Source: Cloeon dipterum (Eukaryota; Arthropoda; Insecta; Ephemeroptera; Baetidae). From it: DNA of 64,000 nucleotides. Each line of letters begins with the position of its first letter. Within the stretch, counting starts at the first letter, position 1. A program made the position numbers and the translations under genes. Under the pieces are notes generated by a model. It saw only the letters and a program-made list of their open reading frames with translations. It made no database searches and was not told the DNA's origin. The DNA lies in assembly GCF_949628265.1 (NCBI RefSeq), contig NC_088790.1, positions 16,682,545 through 16,746,544 on the forward strand. Direction: 5' to 3'. Of this stretch, positions 25,505 through 40,651 are shown piece after piece.

Positions 25505-28500
25505 CTGCAGTGAGAATGAATCGGCTCGTCATCTTCCTGCCTCTGTGGAGCCTGCGGCGGGGGCGCACGCGCACCAAACTTGAATGTGCGTGTGTTTCTC
25601 AAAGCGCCCCGAGTCTGTGCGTCCGTCCGTCAGTCTATCCATCCGTCCAGTGCAATCTTTTTAGCAGCGAGAGCAAAGAGAAAAAAAAATTGGTGGAACA
25701 AATATATATGAGTATAACAAACGGCCCGCAGCGCCTGAAAGTGGACAATCAGCTGCTACATTCAGGGCTCTTTTCAAACTTTTCGTTTCTGGGCCGATCT
25801 CTTTAAGCGAACTCCTGCAGACATTGTTTCCCAAACTTTTTCACTCGACAAGCAACCAAATTGAGTTAGGGAACGGTCTCGGTTATTTACAGACAGCCAG
25901 TTTATTGTGACTGAATGATTTGTGTGACGTTTTTTGAAAAGATAAATCAATGTTCTCGTCCTTGAAATCTATTTCAGAAAATCTTGTCATTTCTGACGTC
26001 TTGTGTCGTTATTTTGGCGAGGCAAAATAAACTCTGAAATGTTTCAAGTTGAATTCTTTCCAGACACTAAGTTCATTTTTTTAAGATTAAAATAGTAGTG
26101 TATGAAAGCTTAAATGGTCCCTTTAAAATATTTTTATCTGACACGATGTCGATAGTCAATCTTTCAATTCTAAAGAGGAAAATTGGTAACATTTATTTTC
26201 TACCGTAAATATGTATCGACATATATTATCTATTGAACTCCTCAAGAGAGGGTCCAATATTGCTTAAATTTATTTGCCAAAAATTCCGTAAAGTTTTAAA
26301 GCAGATATTTATGTTTTACAAGGATTTATATTTTTGTCCGGATTTTAGCGATTTTTAATGTTATAACATGAGTATAACGGTCTGTCGAGAAATGCGAAAT
26401 TCGGATGGCGAGAGCCAGAACCTTCCACCAAGGGCGTGCACTGACCTCGGGGCTCACTCGTTCTTGTTTTGAATAGGGCAAGAGTGGAATCCCCTCCCTG
26501 AAAACCTGCACTCGTGTCCGATTTTCAAAGCTGTAAAGTTTGTATGATTTATAATTCAAGATTTTTCTATTAAAGCTGCAGTGTGGCGAGTGGTTGGTTT
26601 AATTGCAATTTTTTATTTTATCCCAGCCATGAGTTTCAATGACTTGCTTACTTTTAATAAAAGAAACATTTTTCTTCATTATGTGGTATATTTGTGATAT
26701 TAATGCTTTAATTTTGTAAATGTGTTATGACCTGATATAATATGTTGGATAAATGAAATGAAATTGATTTTAGTTGGTCTGGACCTTTAAGTAGAGCGCT
26801 ACTGAAAACTCTGTTTTAATACTCAATTTAGGATTATCAAACAACTCAAAGATAGGTTGTAAGCTGCAATCTACAGTGCTAATTAGATGAAAATTCTTAA
26901 CAGTGCGTCAGATGGGAAGCAAATTAATTATAAGTAAAATGAGTGTTTTTTATTGTTCTCTTTTTTCAAATTAGAAAGTGTGAAAAATTTGATGTTTCTA
27001 AAACTATACCAGTCTTTAATTATTTTAATTTGCGCTTCTTCAATTCCTCCTGGTTAATCGCACAACTGCGTCGGCAGCAAAATAGATTTTCCTTTTAATT
27101 AATATTTAATCAGCGAAAATTTGGAACGTAAAATGTAATTTTGCTTTACGCAATTTAAGTATTTTATAGCTTGATGACCTGCATCTCGCCGCAATTTTAC
27201 CTTGAGAGTTTGTGCTCTTTGCCCTACTGGCAAGTGAAAATCGATTTTGCCTAATGCAAGGTCGTTTGCAAACAACTTGCTATGCTCAGCATTTGAAATT
27301 TGCATCAGCAAAATTGCAGCCCGACTTAGCAAAGTGCAACAGCTTATACAATGAGAACGTAATGGATGCTTTTAAATTTGCATGAATTGATTTAACTGAA
27401 TTGACCCTGGTTGAACAATTTACTTTTACCAACATCAAAAGTTGAAATACTTCAATGATCAATAAAGTGTGCATTTACCTGCCCATTAATTAAAAAATAT
27501 CTTGCTACTGAATAGTAAGCTATAATTCTATTTACGACCCTCCGTATCGATGTATATATTCCCGCACAGGCATGAGTTGTAATGCTAAAAATTTATAAAT
27601 TGGAAAAGTGATTCCTTTTATTCAGTTACTTCATTCTGATCATAAGTAAATAACTCGTGCAGCTTCCCCTCTTTCCGAACAAACATAAACGAACCCTTTG
27701 GGCAACTCGTGCTCATTTGGTCCTATAGTTATTGATAAAAGCACCAAACATTTGATTAACTTCAGCTCGATCCATGTGGCTATATTTCGACTCCTAACAT
27801 AACGGTCTAATATGATCACAAAAAATAAAATGATGAGGGTAAATTTGCTCCGAATTTCATGCTGGTTGATGTCGATCATAAATATTTTATTCTGAGATTC
27901 CACGAAAATTTTCGAGCGTGGGTTTACTCTATCATTTTGATGAATCAACATCGTTGTTAGTGGCGCGGAAATTCGGTCGGCTCTCTCTTGTGTTCATAAC
28001 AAATGCTGGCAAAGCCAGGGGAAATCTGTTCTGAAAAGTTTTTGTTACTTTCAGCAGAATCGAAGCCAGCTTTTTTTTGCTGCGGATCTCTAAATTTATA
28101 AGAATTATACCGGAATTTTCTGTCATTCCACAAAATTGCATTGCTAACTTTAAAAACTTCTTTGATATGTGCTTTTGATTTCTTAAACATATTCAACGAA
28201 GTAAAAAATACCTAAACTGCTCAAATCAACGAAAGCGTATTTTTCCAAAATTATGAATGAAAATTAAATTTCTCCCCATGATGAAATTGCAGCAATCTAT
28301 GAGATAAATTTAAGCAAAATTTATCGATAGTAAATTAGTTAAATCAATAGTAGTAAGAATATTCAAACATAAAACGAAACTCAAAATAATTCGTTTTTCT
28401 ACTTTTTTTGAGGAGCTTTCTGACGTGTTCATAAACGCCATGATACAGGAGGTTATTCAATTAAAAAATCGTTCAAGAATCCAATTATTATTAAAAGTAT

Positions 28501-31500
28501 ATCTCTTAAACTGAAATATTTGGAACAACATGCTCTCTTTTTGTACTCTCTAACGAAAATTTCTCTGATAAATGTGACATACATAAATATATGGCTTTGA
28601 TCAATCAGATTGAACCCATCTACCGCTCGAAAGGGAAATTGTGGCAACCTCACAAATTTTCCGTCAATATAATTTCGACTCCCCAGTTTTCTCGTTTGCA
28701 AGCAAAGGAAATCTCGTCTAGTGTGGCAGATTCCGCGTCCCTGCGAATGCTGCAGGTATTGGAATTTCACAAAAGGAGGTGTTCGAGATGCGAACGAGAG
28801 GCGCGAGGGGGTGGCAGCCACCCTGCGGCCTCCAGAGGGCCCTCGAGGAGTGCTGACACAAGCCCGTTTGCCCGCTCTCACTCGGAGAGGTGCTTCTTCG
28901 CTGGTTGCATAACCACCTGGCCAATTTACACGCCCGCCCGTCAGCCCATCCATCCATCGACCCAATCAGTGATGCACAATTTGGATCACCAGCAACGTGC
29001 GTGCCATGGGAGGAGAGCAGACTCTGAGTTGGCTGTTTCCTATGCCTGAACGTGTTTTTCATATTTATTTTTTGCATGTGGCTTCAATTGAATTCACTTT
29101 CCCTTTCCATTTCATGGAATGGAATTGACCGTTAAAGTTACATGGTATTTTGCAGCTTAAAAGCTGGAAAGCAGTTAAATAAATTTTTAGTCAATAAATT
29201 TAACTATTTTTAAGGAAAAAGGAAAATAAAGTTGTGGTGAACACTCATCCAGGTGGCGATGCCTACACACTACCTATTCCGGAGCTATTATATTTGCCAA
29301 TATTAATTAACACTCGATTAAATTAATCAGTTTTGAAATGTCGTAATGTTCAATCAACTTCGAGCTATGTTACAAATTTTAATTATCTTTTAAATTAAAA
29401 GATAAGTTTTAATATCTGCTAATCAAAAGAATTTTCAAGTTCACAATGTTAGTAGTGATCGTGAAAGCTAAAGGGAAATATTTTTACTTTTTTATTCTTT
29501 AATGTATTCATTTTACTGCTGCAACAACCTAGAATACTAATTCCCAATAGACTGTTCACGTCGATTCCTAGGTTATTTTTCGTCAGGAATACTGGGCAGA
29601 GTAAAATTGTATGTGGCCAAAAATATACCGTATGTGGCACGCGGGTGCTTACGACGATACGCAAAGTAATTCATATTCCACTGAGGCTGGAGAAAATTGT
29701 TGGAGAGAAAAATGCGCCAGACGTCTGGCAGGCATGTTCTGAATCGCAAACTTGCACTCAGGCAGAATGGAAATATTGATAGGGCGCGGGATTGGTGCCT
29801 CCCACGTACTTCTTCATTGATTACGCGTCTTCCTTTAAAGTAGCATTCATGAGGGAATATTATTAATGGCAGCCTGCTGAGCATTGTAATCTTTGGCTCA
29901 GGTGCATTTGATGAAAACGATTTACTCTGAGGCCCTGAATTATCAAAAGGTGAAATTATATTCTTGCAAGCTATTTGTTAAGATACGGTCGTACATAGCT
30001 CCCAGTGCGTTGATTTTTACTCGTACTGATGTATTAATTAATTATTCCTTTTAAATATGCGTTTTTTCAAAATCGGGGGTAGTAGTCCACTTACTAAGAT
30101 AAAATTGGATTTAATTTTTTCATTTGAATAAGTGAAGATTTGACTTCTTTTTCTATAAATAATTTGACGTTTCTATCCACGAGTAATTAACCAAAAGATT
30201 TATAAACGGTAATGAAATACTAATTAAAAGCCTAACAGACTTTATGGATTGAATCGAAATGTTTTTCCCAAATTTGGATAAGAAAATTGTTCGTTCTGGC
30301 TGCTTTGTTATTCTTAATTGATTATAAATATGTGTATTTTTCCTTTAACCTTATCGAACAGTATTTTATTAAAGAATATTAGCAAACAGATTTGAAAAAA
30401 TCCTAGATAGAGATGGAAATTGCTTGTACAGCCAGAAAGTTGAAAATAAATCAATAAAAATACTTTGCATATAGATGAAAAAAACAGAATCACTGGATGT
30501 CATCAAACCTGCTGCTATATAAAATGGATTTTTCTTAAATTGACCAATGGCGACAGGTACACACTATAATTTTTATAAATGAAAAGAAAACACCGATTCC
30601 AATCCCAACTAACGATAAATGAGAAAACAATTTTTAATTTAATCACAAAGAAAAACGTTTACTGATGAAAGCAGCCCTTTCGGTTCACACAGAGTAATCA
30701 ATTTCCCACGATCCATTTTAAAGAGTTTTTACATATTTGTTTCAGGCAATATTTTGCCCCTAATTGATCTATAAATGAAGGCTATCAATGAGAGTAAATG
30801 CAATTTCATAATTTTCATTAGGAGACCTTTCAAACTCAAATATAGAAACAAAATATCATGATTTTATCAAGTTCAATCGCTGAAAATAAATTTCGCGTAT
30901 GTTTTGCTTCGATAAAAATTCAACGTTTTGTGGGCAACTAGTTATTACCAGTCTGTGTGTAAATATGTGTTCAAAGCACATTGCCTTGTGCCTTACTCGC
31001 GATGAACTTTAGCAAAAGTCACAGTTCACTCAAATACTATCACTGTTCTCACATCATGAAGCTGTCTGTGTCGCAAAACGTACCACGCTTGAATTGAAGA
31101 TACTTAAATTCTTAACAATACTTTTGCTTGCTTGTATTTTTTTTTTCAAAATTCATCGTGGGATAAGCAAAACATGGAAATTGTTTTAAAAAATACATAT
31201 TCAAGCATTTTTGCTATCTAATACTCCCAAATTTTCAGCGTGGAGCTCTGAACAATAAAATTAGCATTGTTTTCTACACCAAAGAAAATCGTGCAGTTGA
31301 TCAGGAGATTCGTAGGTGTGCGATAACAGAAAACTTGTATGAAAAGATTCTAATTTTTCGAGTACATAAGTTGACAGTCACGCTTTAAAAATTCATATTT
31401 TGAGGTCTACATGTGGAGTGTTTTTTAAACTTATGAGAATAAAAAATAGGTTATTATGAGAGTAATGGATATGAAAGCTTTTGCTCTCTTTTGTTGGAAT

Positions 31501-34500
31501 GCCCTTTTTATGTTATTTTTTATGTTTAGGTGGTTTAGGCATAAAAAATGTTTTATTTATTTTTGAAATGAGTTCTGCCATTTTTCTGGAAGTTGAAAAA
31601 TACAAAACGAAAATGCTAAAATTATTTAGATATCATCTACCTAGTCTGATTTTTAAAGGTCCCATGAGAAATAAAATTGCTTCATTCACCATTGCGTCTT
31701 TTTCTTGAATAAGATAATTTACAAGTTGCCTTAATAATATTACTTTGTGTAATTATTGAATCCTTGTGCAACGTGACTGCTAACCGGCACATTGGTACAA
31801 AATTTGCACACTGTTTAGACTTACCTCAATGTCCCCTGACACACTAAATTAGATCCATAACTCTTCCCCTCTATTACATATCTTGAAGTTTTAATTCATC
31901 TTTTTTTGCACTCATATAAATTGACGTCAAATCTTTGTATGTATTGCATGGAGTTTTGTTTAATAAGGTGTTATAAAACAATAATTAATCCACCTTCCAT
32001 CCCGTCGCTTCTTTAATTTTGGGATCAGCTCGACTGAAGAGCAGGATGTAGAAATCACACTCCTTATCCGGTCTGCTTTGTAATTAATTAGAATGTTATG
32101 CAAGCTCGCGACTCTTTCGTAATCAAATTAGTTTATTCTGCGTTTCTCATTATTGGCCAATGAAATGGCCCGGTGAAGTCGCGACACGCAATTATCCGCT
32201 GTCAAGGGGCTGCGCGGGGGCGACTCGAGGGCGCGGTGTATCGCAGGGCTTCGAGTTTGAGGGTGTGCTTTGCAGACTTAGCAAGTTGTTATCTGGTTTA
32301 AGCACCCTTGGGCGCGCAGGCAGCGAACGCTGGCTCATCTGTCGCTCCGCAGCTCCACCCTCAGCCGATTTTTGTTTCTCGCTTTTCCACTCGTGTCATG
32401 CTGACCGTTTGCTCGGCTGATTTTTTGAATGTCCCTCATGCTCTCTTGATTCATTTTCAGAGATTCGTGCCTGCTGCAGTTGCCCCGACGCGATGATGGT
32501 GCTCGGCCGCCGATGACCGTCCTTGCTCGCATTGTTTTCATGCACGCTAGCCGCGTCTGCCTGCCAGCTCGTGGAATTTATCCTCGAGTGCGTTCGTTAT
32601 ATTGCTCTTTTCGCTCTCGTGCACGAAATCCTGAATAATTACTCGCGAGAGAGGCAGTTGGGTGGGTGGCGCACCAGCGACTTTGCACTGCCATGACGTC
32701 AAGTGTGTGATGTCAAAATTCGCGTCACTTTAAAATTGCGCGTGAAATCCTTTTTTGCTGCATCGTTGTTTAAAATTATAAAAAAACGGGTCGATTTCAC
32801 ACTTTTTCCTAGGATTAGTCATTTTAAGAGATTATAATCAGCGATAAAAAACAAAATACCTAAGTTTCATAAATTTCATCTTGATCGGCCAAAGGACCGC
32901 AATGTAAACAGTGAAAAAGCTCTTGCCTTTTGGAAGATTGCATGTTATTTCGGACAGGGATTTGTCGGAAAATTAAACTGTGACTTTAGTACATTTTATG
33001 TGTGGGCAAAGGGATTTTTAATGAAAACTTTATTGAACTCACCCTTGAGAGTCTGAGATATCCCATAGAATTTTTCTTCTAACGGAAGACGCAACCTTTT
33101 CCATACCGTCCAGAATATGGATTAAATTTTCTGTTTGCCATGATGTGAATCTATCCGGATGATCACTCAAGATGATAACAATCTTTTGCAAAAAGTTTGC
33201 ATGGCTCTGAACGTGCATTCTGGGGAAAAACTCTTGCGAACTAAAAGTAATGAACGGTCTGCAAAAAAGGGTCTTTTGCGAAAGGCGAATCGGCCAAAAG
33301 CCCGGCGCTCTGCAGATGCTGGCCTACGCATTAACTATTTAATATATCAGCAAACCCTTTTTGAAAACGAGAAAGTTCATCGGGTGGTAAATCTGGCAAG
33401 ATCAAAAGGCAAGTGAAACGGACCGCGCGCGCCTTCGCGTCTCGACCGTGCAGAATGTGCGCGCGCGAAAAAATGTCGATATTATTCGCTTTTATTCCGC
33501 TCGCGTGGCACACGGACACTCCAAGCAGCGGATCCTCCGCATCGACGGAATAATACAAAATAAATGGGAGAACGTCTCGCTGAAAGGCAATATTTGATTT
33601 GGCGCCGACAAATTGGAAAAGAGATGAATACGCCATGCGCAAAGAACACGAAAATAACGGCACAAGCAAATAAGCACAATGTTCATTCTTCTGTCGAAGG
33701 TATGAATGAGGTGACGTTTTTCATCGGACCAAATAAGATGAAACCAAAAGAACTCGGGTGATTTTTCCAAACACAGAAGAACACAGACTAGGTATGGCAA
33801 CGAGCAAAATGAATAATTCATATTTAATTAAAGAGAAGGAAAATTAGCTTACAAAAATGAGAATAATATCTATCAGTGAAATGTGGAATGTGGACGATAG
33901 ACTATTTTTCATTACTACGTATCCCCAGAAATACAAGCATTTAGGTAGATTTGTCTTTCAATGGTCTATTTATTTGATTCTGAAACAGCTCTTAACTTTT
34001 TGTGACGAAATTTTAAATAAACGACAATGCGCTGTCATGCCACTAGAGCATAGCAAAAATATTTCTTGCTTACTTTAATAATATCTCAATTGAAAACGTT
34101 TTGAAAAGGGTTTCATAATTGCGGTTCATTAAATCCTCATCGGCAGTAACGCTCAATCCTATACATGTGCCACCAAGGGATTTCCTCTGGTGAAACAAAT
34201 TTAGTCACACACGCAAATCAAGGTTTCTGCCGCACGTTTGATACAATACAAATGCTTTATAGGACGAACTTTTTCCCAACGGTGTTCATTACTATTTATC
34301 GCACCGACGGTGCAATCAAAATATTCTTTGCAGCAACAGTCTGAGTAAGAAAATAAAAATTGCAATGTCCAGATATACATAAATAAATAAAATAAGAGCT
34401 ATAAGCAATATCCAGGTTTTCCCCAACAAAAATGCTAATAACAATAAGCAAAGATACAAATTATTAGAATGTGTCAAAATTTACTACTCAGAAGTCATTG

Positions 34501-35194
34501 GGGTTTTTTTAAGGACTGATGATAATTTTTACGCGATTAAAAAATTAACTTACCATTCTGATTATTACATAATATGTCCATGAAGACATAAAAAACGTAT
34601 TCCCTATGAAAGTTTGAGACAGATAGTAATTCTGCTTGAAACTGGCACCCGAAGGAACGCGAATTTTAAATCACATATTTTTATTTTTATTCTATCTCTG
34701 CTCCAAATTGGAATATTGTGGGGATTTCTTCACTACGCAACATAATTTATATGGGGAACCGCTTTTCTAACCATAAAATTAAGGTAATTGAATATATAAT
34801 TTGACGAGTCACGACCAAAATACCAAGCAATTTTTAACTATCAAATTTTCATTTTGAGAACCTTGTAAAATAGACTGCTTTCCGAAACAAAATGGGTTTA
34901 AGTTAAACTTTTTTACTGAATGAATAAGCATAATCATCCAGCTCATGAAGTTCACTTTAGCATTATTAGTCTTGTACGCAAACAAGAAGAATGATATTCA
35001 TACCATAACTGCCACTCTGTGAAAAAAATCAATGGAAAATGATAAACAATAGTAATTGCAATTGTTCTTCCCTCTAATTCCATGGAATTCAGGATATCAA
35101 TTTGAAATTTCCTAGAATTTGCAAATTATACTAATACGACAAATACCAATACGCGATGATTAAAATCCACCTTCTCCCCGATTACAACGAGATG

Positions 35195-35494
35195 CACGTG
35201 AAGGGCACAGGAACACACGTTGCACACAAAAACATAGGATTTTCCCTGTTTTTTCTTTTCATTATGCGGTACACACAGTTTGTGGAGCGGAGCACAACAA
35301 CATCAGTCAGTCAATCAGTGCACGTGACACTGATTTATTTACTGCGTTGTTGGTTGCGTGTCTGCTCATCAGGCCCAATCGCACGATGATGAAAGTTGCT
35401 TGCACATTCATTCGTCGGCCCCTGTTTTTAGGTGTCACTCACAGCAAGCACAACAGGTGCAAACAAACAAATAAACAAAACGACAGAACACGTG
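35195..35494. promoter_or_regulatory. Cluster of three CACGTG E-boxes
   Basis: Perfect palindromic CACGTG sites lie at 35195-35200, 35321-35326 and 35489-35494. In DNA of this composition roughly one is expected per 8 kb (my rough estimate), so three in 300 bp is notable. CACGTG is the binding site of bHLH factors, including the circadian activator CLK/CYC. The cluster is about 10 kb upstream of the possible first exon of the PDF receptor. The link is inference. Confidence 0.35.
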
Positions 35495-37164
35495 CCGCGC
35501 GTACGTTGCAATAGCGCGTTTCCTCAAGCATAGCGGGGCATTATTATCGATTGCGCGCGTGCAGCCTTCCCGAGGCCTGTGCTGAGGCCGCTGCTCTGAT
35601 TAATTATTATCGTATGTGGTATGTCGAATTTTCCGGCCGCGGCATTTTCGGAGAAGCACTTTGTATTTCTGCTAAAGAATATGGTACTCATAGGCTTTTG
35701 GGCCTGCGAAATCATTCAATATTTATCATCTGAATTTGGCTCGTGGTTAAAAATCACTTTGTTTAAATGTCCAATGTGCTGCTAAATTTACCTCTGATAA
35801 AACGGCTTGAATTTCCATTTTTGCGTTAATTTTTGAGCGATTATTTCCTCCTTGTACGCGCAATGACCCCGAATTTCATTCGTTTTCTTTCCGAATAGCG
35901 TGTGTAGCTGTGGAATTTCCTCCCGTCTGCGATGAAATTGTGTCCGAGTCCCCAGTTTCCCAAATTCTGCAAAATGTATATTAAATTGAATGTTGTGTAT
36001 ATAATGGGACGCTTGATTGGATCAAAAGTAAATTTTGCTATGTAATATTTTGATCATGAGTTTCAGCGAGTTGATCGCTTACAAAAAGCCTTATTGCTCC
36101 CAAATATGAATGTGATATTTATTTTGTTTGGAGAATTGAAATAAAACTGAAATTGAATATTTGCATAGCTCGAATTTGCGTTTGTGTAACGTGCCTTCAA
36201 AATGTCGAATGTTTAGGGTGGTGCCATTTTTTGGCAGTTTCAGAAAATGGTGAATTTTTATTAAGAAAATTGATATTCAAAATTACTTCTTTTGTTATAC
36301 TTTCTAGAGCCAGTGAAATTGGATTGAGGAAAAATAGAGTTTAAAAAAACAAGTTTTTCAGACTCGAGATATTAATTTTTTATTAAAAATAATGATTTTT
36401 ATAGTCTAATTTGTGTAATTTTTTACAGGTGAATCCTGTCTTTATATTTAAGCTGGCATTTGATAGATATTTTTTAAATTACGATTTGTTTTTTATGCCA
36501 CTAATTAAAATTGTACACTTTTGTTAAAATTATTCCTTTAAAAATGGAAAGGAAAATAGAAAGGTGGGAAAGAAAGTCTATATCCCACGTGATCCCACGA
36601 GAATATGTAAATTTTAGTGAAATTATCGAAAAATTGAATTTTATCAAAATGCTTCAACGCAAAGTTTTGAGGTGTTGCAACCTGCAGTGCATTCGTGTTC
36701 GGCGGCGCAGTATACTTCATCCTGATGTGAATTCAGGTCGATCAGTTTGTGTCGCCATAATTTTCCAGAGGGAGAATGCTCTTTTCACGAAAGCGGTCAA
36801 TGCGCCCGATCGATCAAGAGTTTGATTGACAAAAGTCGAGAGCGGAACAGGCGAGATTAGCAATATGTCTCTCTCGCTCCGCTGTTCTCGTTACGTCTGA
36901 TCGGCTGACGGCGGCGAATTATAAACAACAATAAAATTCCCGAAGCGGGACAAATCGGGCAATAATCTATACAGCAATTTTCCTGCCGCTCGTGCGTCTA
37001 CTGAGATGAAAAAGACAGCAGCTCTCTCATTTTTGCCGAAATTTCTGATGTCAAGTACGCCGCTCCACTCTTGGTAAATAGATCAAAATGGGGCAAAAAA
37101 TGATTCAGCGAAGCAGGCGGCTCTGCAAAGGCACGGCACAAGTGCCAGCCAGGGTTGTTTGCGA

Positions 37165-37205
37165 CTTCTTCTTCTTCTTCCTGCTGCTGCCGCTGCTTCT
37201 GCTGC
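37165..37205. repeat. Imperfect trinucleotide repeat (CTT)5 then CTG/CTT
   Basis: The tract is CTT x5 followed by CTG, CCG and CTT triplets. On the minus strand it could encode a Gln/Glu or Ser/Lys run, but no splice context or conserved flank supports coding. Confidence 0.8.
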
Positions 37206-40200
37206 GCGAGGGACACTTATTTGAGACACTTATCTTGTAGGGGCTGTCGAGAGGACCGGCCGCGCATATTAAAATGAAATGAGAGGAACCCCGCGTGCCC
37301 GGCTGGCTCTTCACTTACTTTTATCAGCGGCTGCCGCTCGGCATTAATCCGATGACGACGACAAACGCACGAGGAAGGACCACAAAACTTTTGCTTTATT
37401 CGCCATCTTCTTTTCATCCTTTGTATATCCGCCATGCCGCTTTTTAATAACACAAGATTAAATACTAAGATATAATATAATAGCTAGTGTATGATTATAA
37501 TGTGCTGCATAGAGGTATCTGATGCGAAACGACACGCGGAAACGGCTATGTGTGCGCGGCGAAAATGCCGATGGCACAAGCGGCTGCTGTTGACAAGAGC
37601 GGCGTTTTTCTTGGAAAGTTATGATTTATTAAAAACTCCTGTACATAAAACGCGAGTGCACTGTTTGCTCTCATGTATAATAGCTCGCGAACAAAGCGGA
37701 AATGAGTATGTTCACGTTAACGGATGACTTGATGCATTTTGGGTGTACAGGCAGAAGCTTCAGCGGCTTCAAATCGATTTTCCATCTTCAATGTATGTCT
37801 CTTACTTTGTCTTGCTCAGTGTTGCCTCGTTGCCGAAGAGCTTCAATTTATTTTTCCAACTAGTTTTAGCTTAACATCTGAAGCCCTACTTTATGGTAAA
37901 AATATATATAAAAAAGGGGCAGAAGTATCATGGAATAGCTGGAACTAGTCAGAAAAATAAATTGACGCTCTTGGCAAGGAGGAAACACAATGTCAGTTCT
38001 TTATTTCAACAAGCAACATTCCTAAACTGGCCTCTTTAATAGAACACAATATTACAGTTTTCATTTTAAATTTAAAACAAAAAATTTTATTTCTTAAAAA
38101 ATTGAAAATCACTGAGTATTCCGTGTTTATTTAGTCAGCTGTGTTATCTCAATTTAAACTTGTTGCATAAGGAGGGTCTAAAAATAATCACTGAAAATTT
38201 GTATGAGCGGGGCAAAAACCATAGAAACCAAGATTATTTACTATTTAATGTCTATGAGAGCGATCGTTCTGGTAGAATGATTGCAAGTGGCATGATAAAA
38301 AACCGTTTAACATTTTTGACACTCACTTTGTTAACAGCTTAAATTAATTATGTCACGAGTTATCGTGATGGAAACCACTCAAGCCTTTATCAGAAGAACT
38401 CTACTGTAAACAAAATTTTAATACGGAAACCTCGGCCGTTGAATAGGATGAGAACCACCACACTCCACTTGCTGATCTCTGTAAAAAAAGAGAGAGCGAA
38501 ACTCTAAACCTCGCCAATCACCTTCCTTGCGACAAAAAAGTCCTTGCAACAACCACTAAAAAATTCACAAGTCCACTTATATCCAATTCAATTTTGGTAA
38601 TAGTTGAAAGCTATTAAAAAGAGTCATTTTTCTGCTACCTCTGTCACGAAAATTACTGATCAAAAATTTGGGTTCCTGGGCAAAAGCCAAGGGATGCAAC
38701 TCTATCAAAAAGTAATTTTGCCACAAATGAACACTATACGAAAAAACATGAGAAACTATGTGGTTTAGCAGGCTTTGTGTTTTGCAATAATTAAAACTGT
38801 AACTGTGGAGTTCAATTGAAAGTTTAAATAATATTTTGTTTGGAGTTATATCTTTTATGAACTTAGATTTTTAAGGCGCTGCCCCTCAAACGTTCCCGTT
38901 AATTTTGTGTTCGTTCTATATCAAAATATCAGCTTTGCAATGAATGATATAAGTTAATCATGTATCGAGTATTATGTTCTTCTAAGAAAATTTACCCACC
39001 ACCAGTGTGGTGTGTCAGCTTCTTTGGCAAGTTTAATTGCACAACCCGCGTGAACTCCAGTTTGAATGCTTATACTTTGCACTAACAGTAAGCTGAAGTG
39101 TTTGATCTATTTTACGCAGTGGCACAGTTTTAGCTTTGTAGAAGTGCTGGGGGGAAATAGCTCGTAATTGGCCTTCTTTTAGATTCATTTTGCTTCTCCA
39201 TAACATTTATTCATCGCATTTCGTTTGTTAAAGGAGTCGTGGAATTTTTGGCAGAGCACGCGGCTATTGTGAAAGAGGCGAAAGCCAGCCAGCCTCGACG
39301 CCCTTGTTCTCAACAATTTATTAAGGTTCAACTTTGTGCACTAAAAAGTGAAACAAAACGAGAGTGCGAGTAAGTTAACGAGTTTTAATCTGCAAGCTCT
39401 AGAAGAGGAAGAAAGTTTGCTCGAGTTGTTGCCGCCTGCTCTAGGAGGGCTAAACTTTGTTGCCGTGCTGTGTGTACTTACAGCGTGCGTCCACTGAACA
39501 TACATAGGCGCAGTTTTGTACCGAGCTGCATTATAAATCCATTTTACCGGAAAGCCAGAACCAAAATCTCTAAGCATCTCGAAATCCGCAAAAATCTATC
39601 ATTAATTTTAAACGCAGCTATTTCGAAAACGCTTTCATCACATATTATTTTGATTGTGCACTAAAACATATTAATAATATTAATATTCTTTGAGCAATTC
39701 TTTTAGTTATCACAACGAAGGTAGGGAATTTTAGAGAAGCATTTTTTTAAATATCTGTACACATCAATATTGACATTTACAAAACCTTTTGAATTCAAAA
39801 ATAATATCCGGTCGTGACACTCTTCGGCCCGCCACTGATCAACGGGGAACCCCATAATTTTGTGCCACAATATATCCTTAAATCAGATTTTTAACATTCA
39901 AAAATTGTCATTATTTTGGCAAAGTGTGGACATTTCAAATTTATTTGCTCAGAAAAATTATTTGTAAAAAAGTATTCCATTTTGAAAACCGAGTTTTAGT
40001 TGTACACGAACTGTGTTTAAAAAACCTTGAATTGATTTTGAAAACCGACCAAAGTAAGACTAATTTGTTTCAAAAACTAAATGGCTAAATGGTTAAAATG
40101 TGCTATTGAAGTAAAATAAGTTAACTACAAATAACGAATATTGACACAGCCTTGTTTAACACAAATAAAATTGAAAAAAAGCGCATACAATTTTTTTGTG

Positions 40201-40651
40201 GTTTTAAATGACAAACTAACATGATTAACTTGGTGTCGAATTTATCAAAAGACCAAAACCATTCGTCACTCTGCAGCCTAGTATTAAACAACATTTAAAC
40301 TGTACACTGTCTTTGCATGATATTCTTCATTGCCTAGGTAATGATTGTTTTATTACAGCTTTACCGACCTGTTAATTTTAAGGCATGCAATGTACTGACA
40401 AATTGTGAGAATAAATAGCTATAATAATAATATAAATTGTAACTCGTTTTTTTATAAATTAATGACTGATCCACACCTTCTAAAAATAAAAAAGTATATT
40501 GCACTTTTCAAACAAATTTGCTCACCGTAAAACAAGAAAAAATACTTCTTTGAACCCCCTTTCAATTAAATTTTAGTTAACTTCTTGTTCTTCAAAATTA
40601 TATTAGTATTTTGGCGGTGCGTGGGTGTCGGAAGGTAATATCTTAATGTGG

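Noticed and set aside
28453..28965. Longest minus-strand frame in the window (170 codons)
   Set aside because: Both strands are open across the same GC-rich island, which explains the length; no domain, no splice context, and it is low in hydrophobic order.
33331..33821. Overlapping minus-strand frames of 109-112 codons
   Set aside because: Several frames are open at once around a GC-rich patch; no conserved motif or consistent exon boundaries.
36998..37314. Frames with Gln/Glu or Ser/Lys runs
   Set aside because: They come from the CTT/CTG triplet repeat; no flanking domain or splice phase supports coding.
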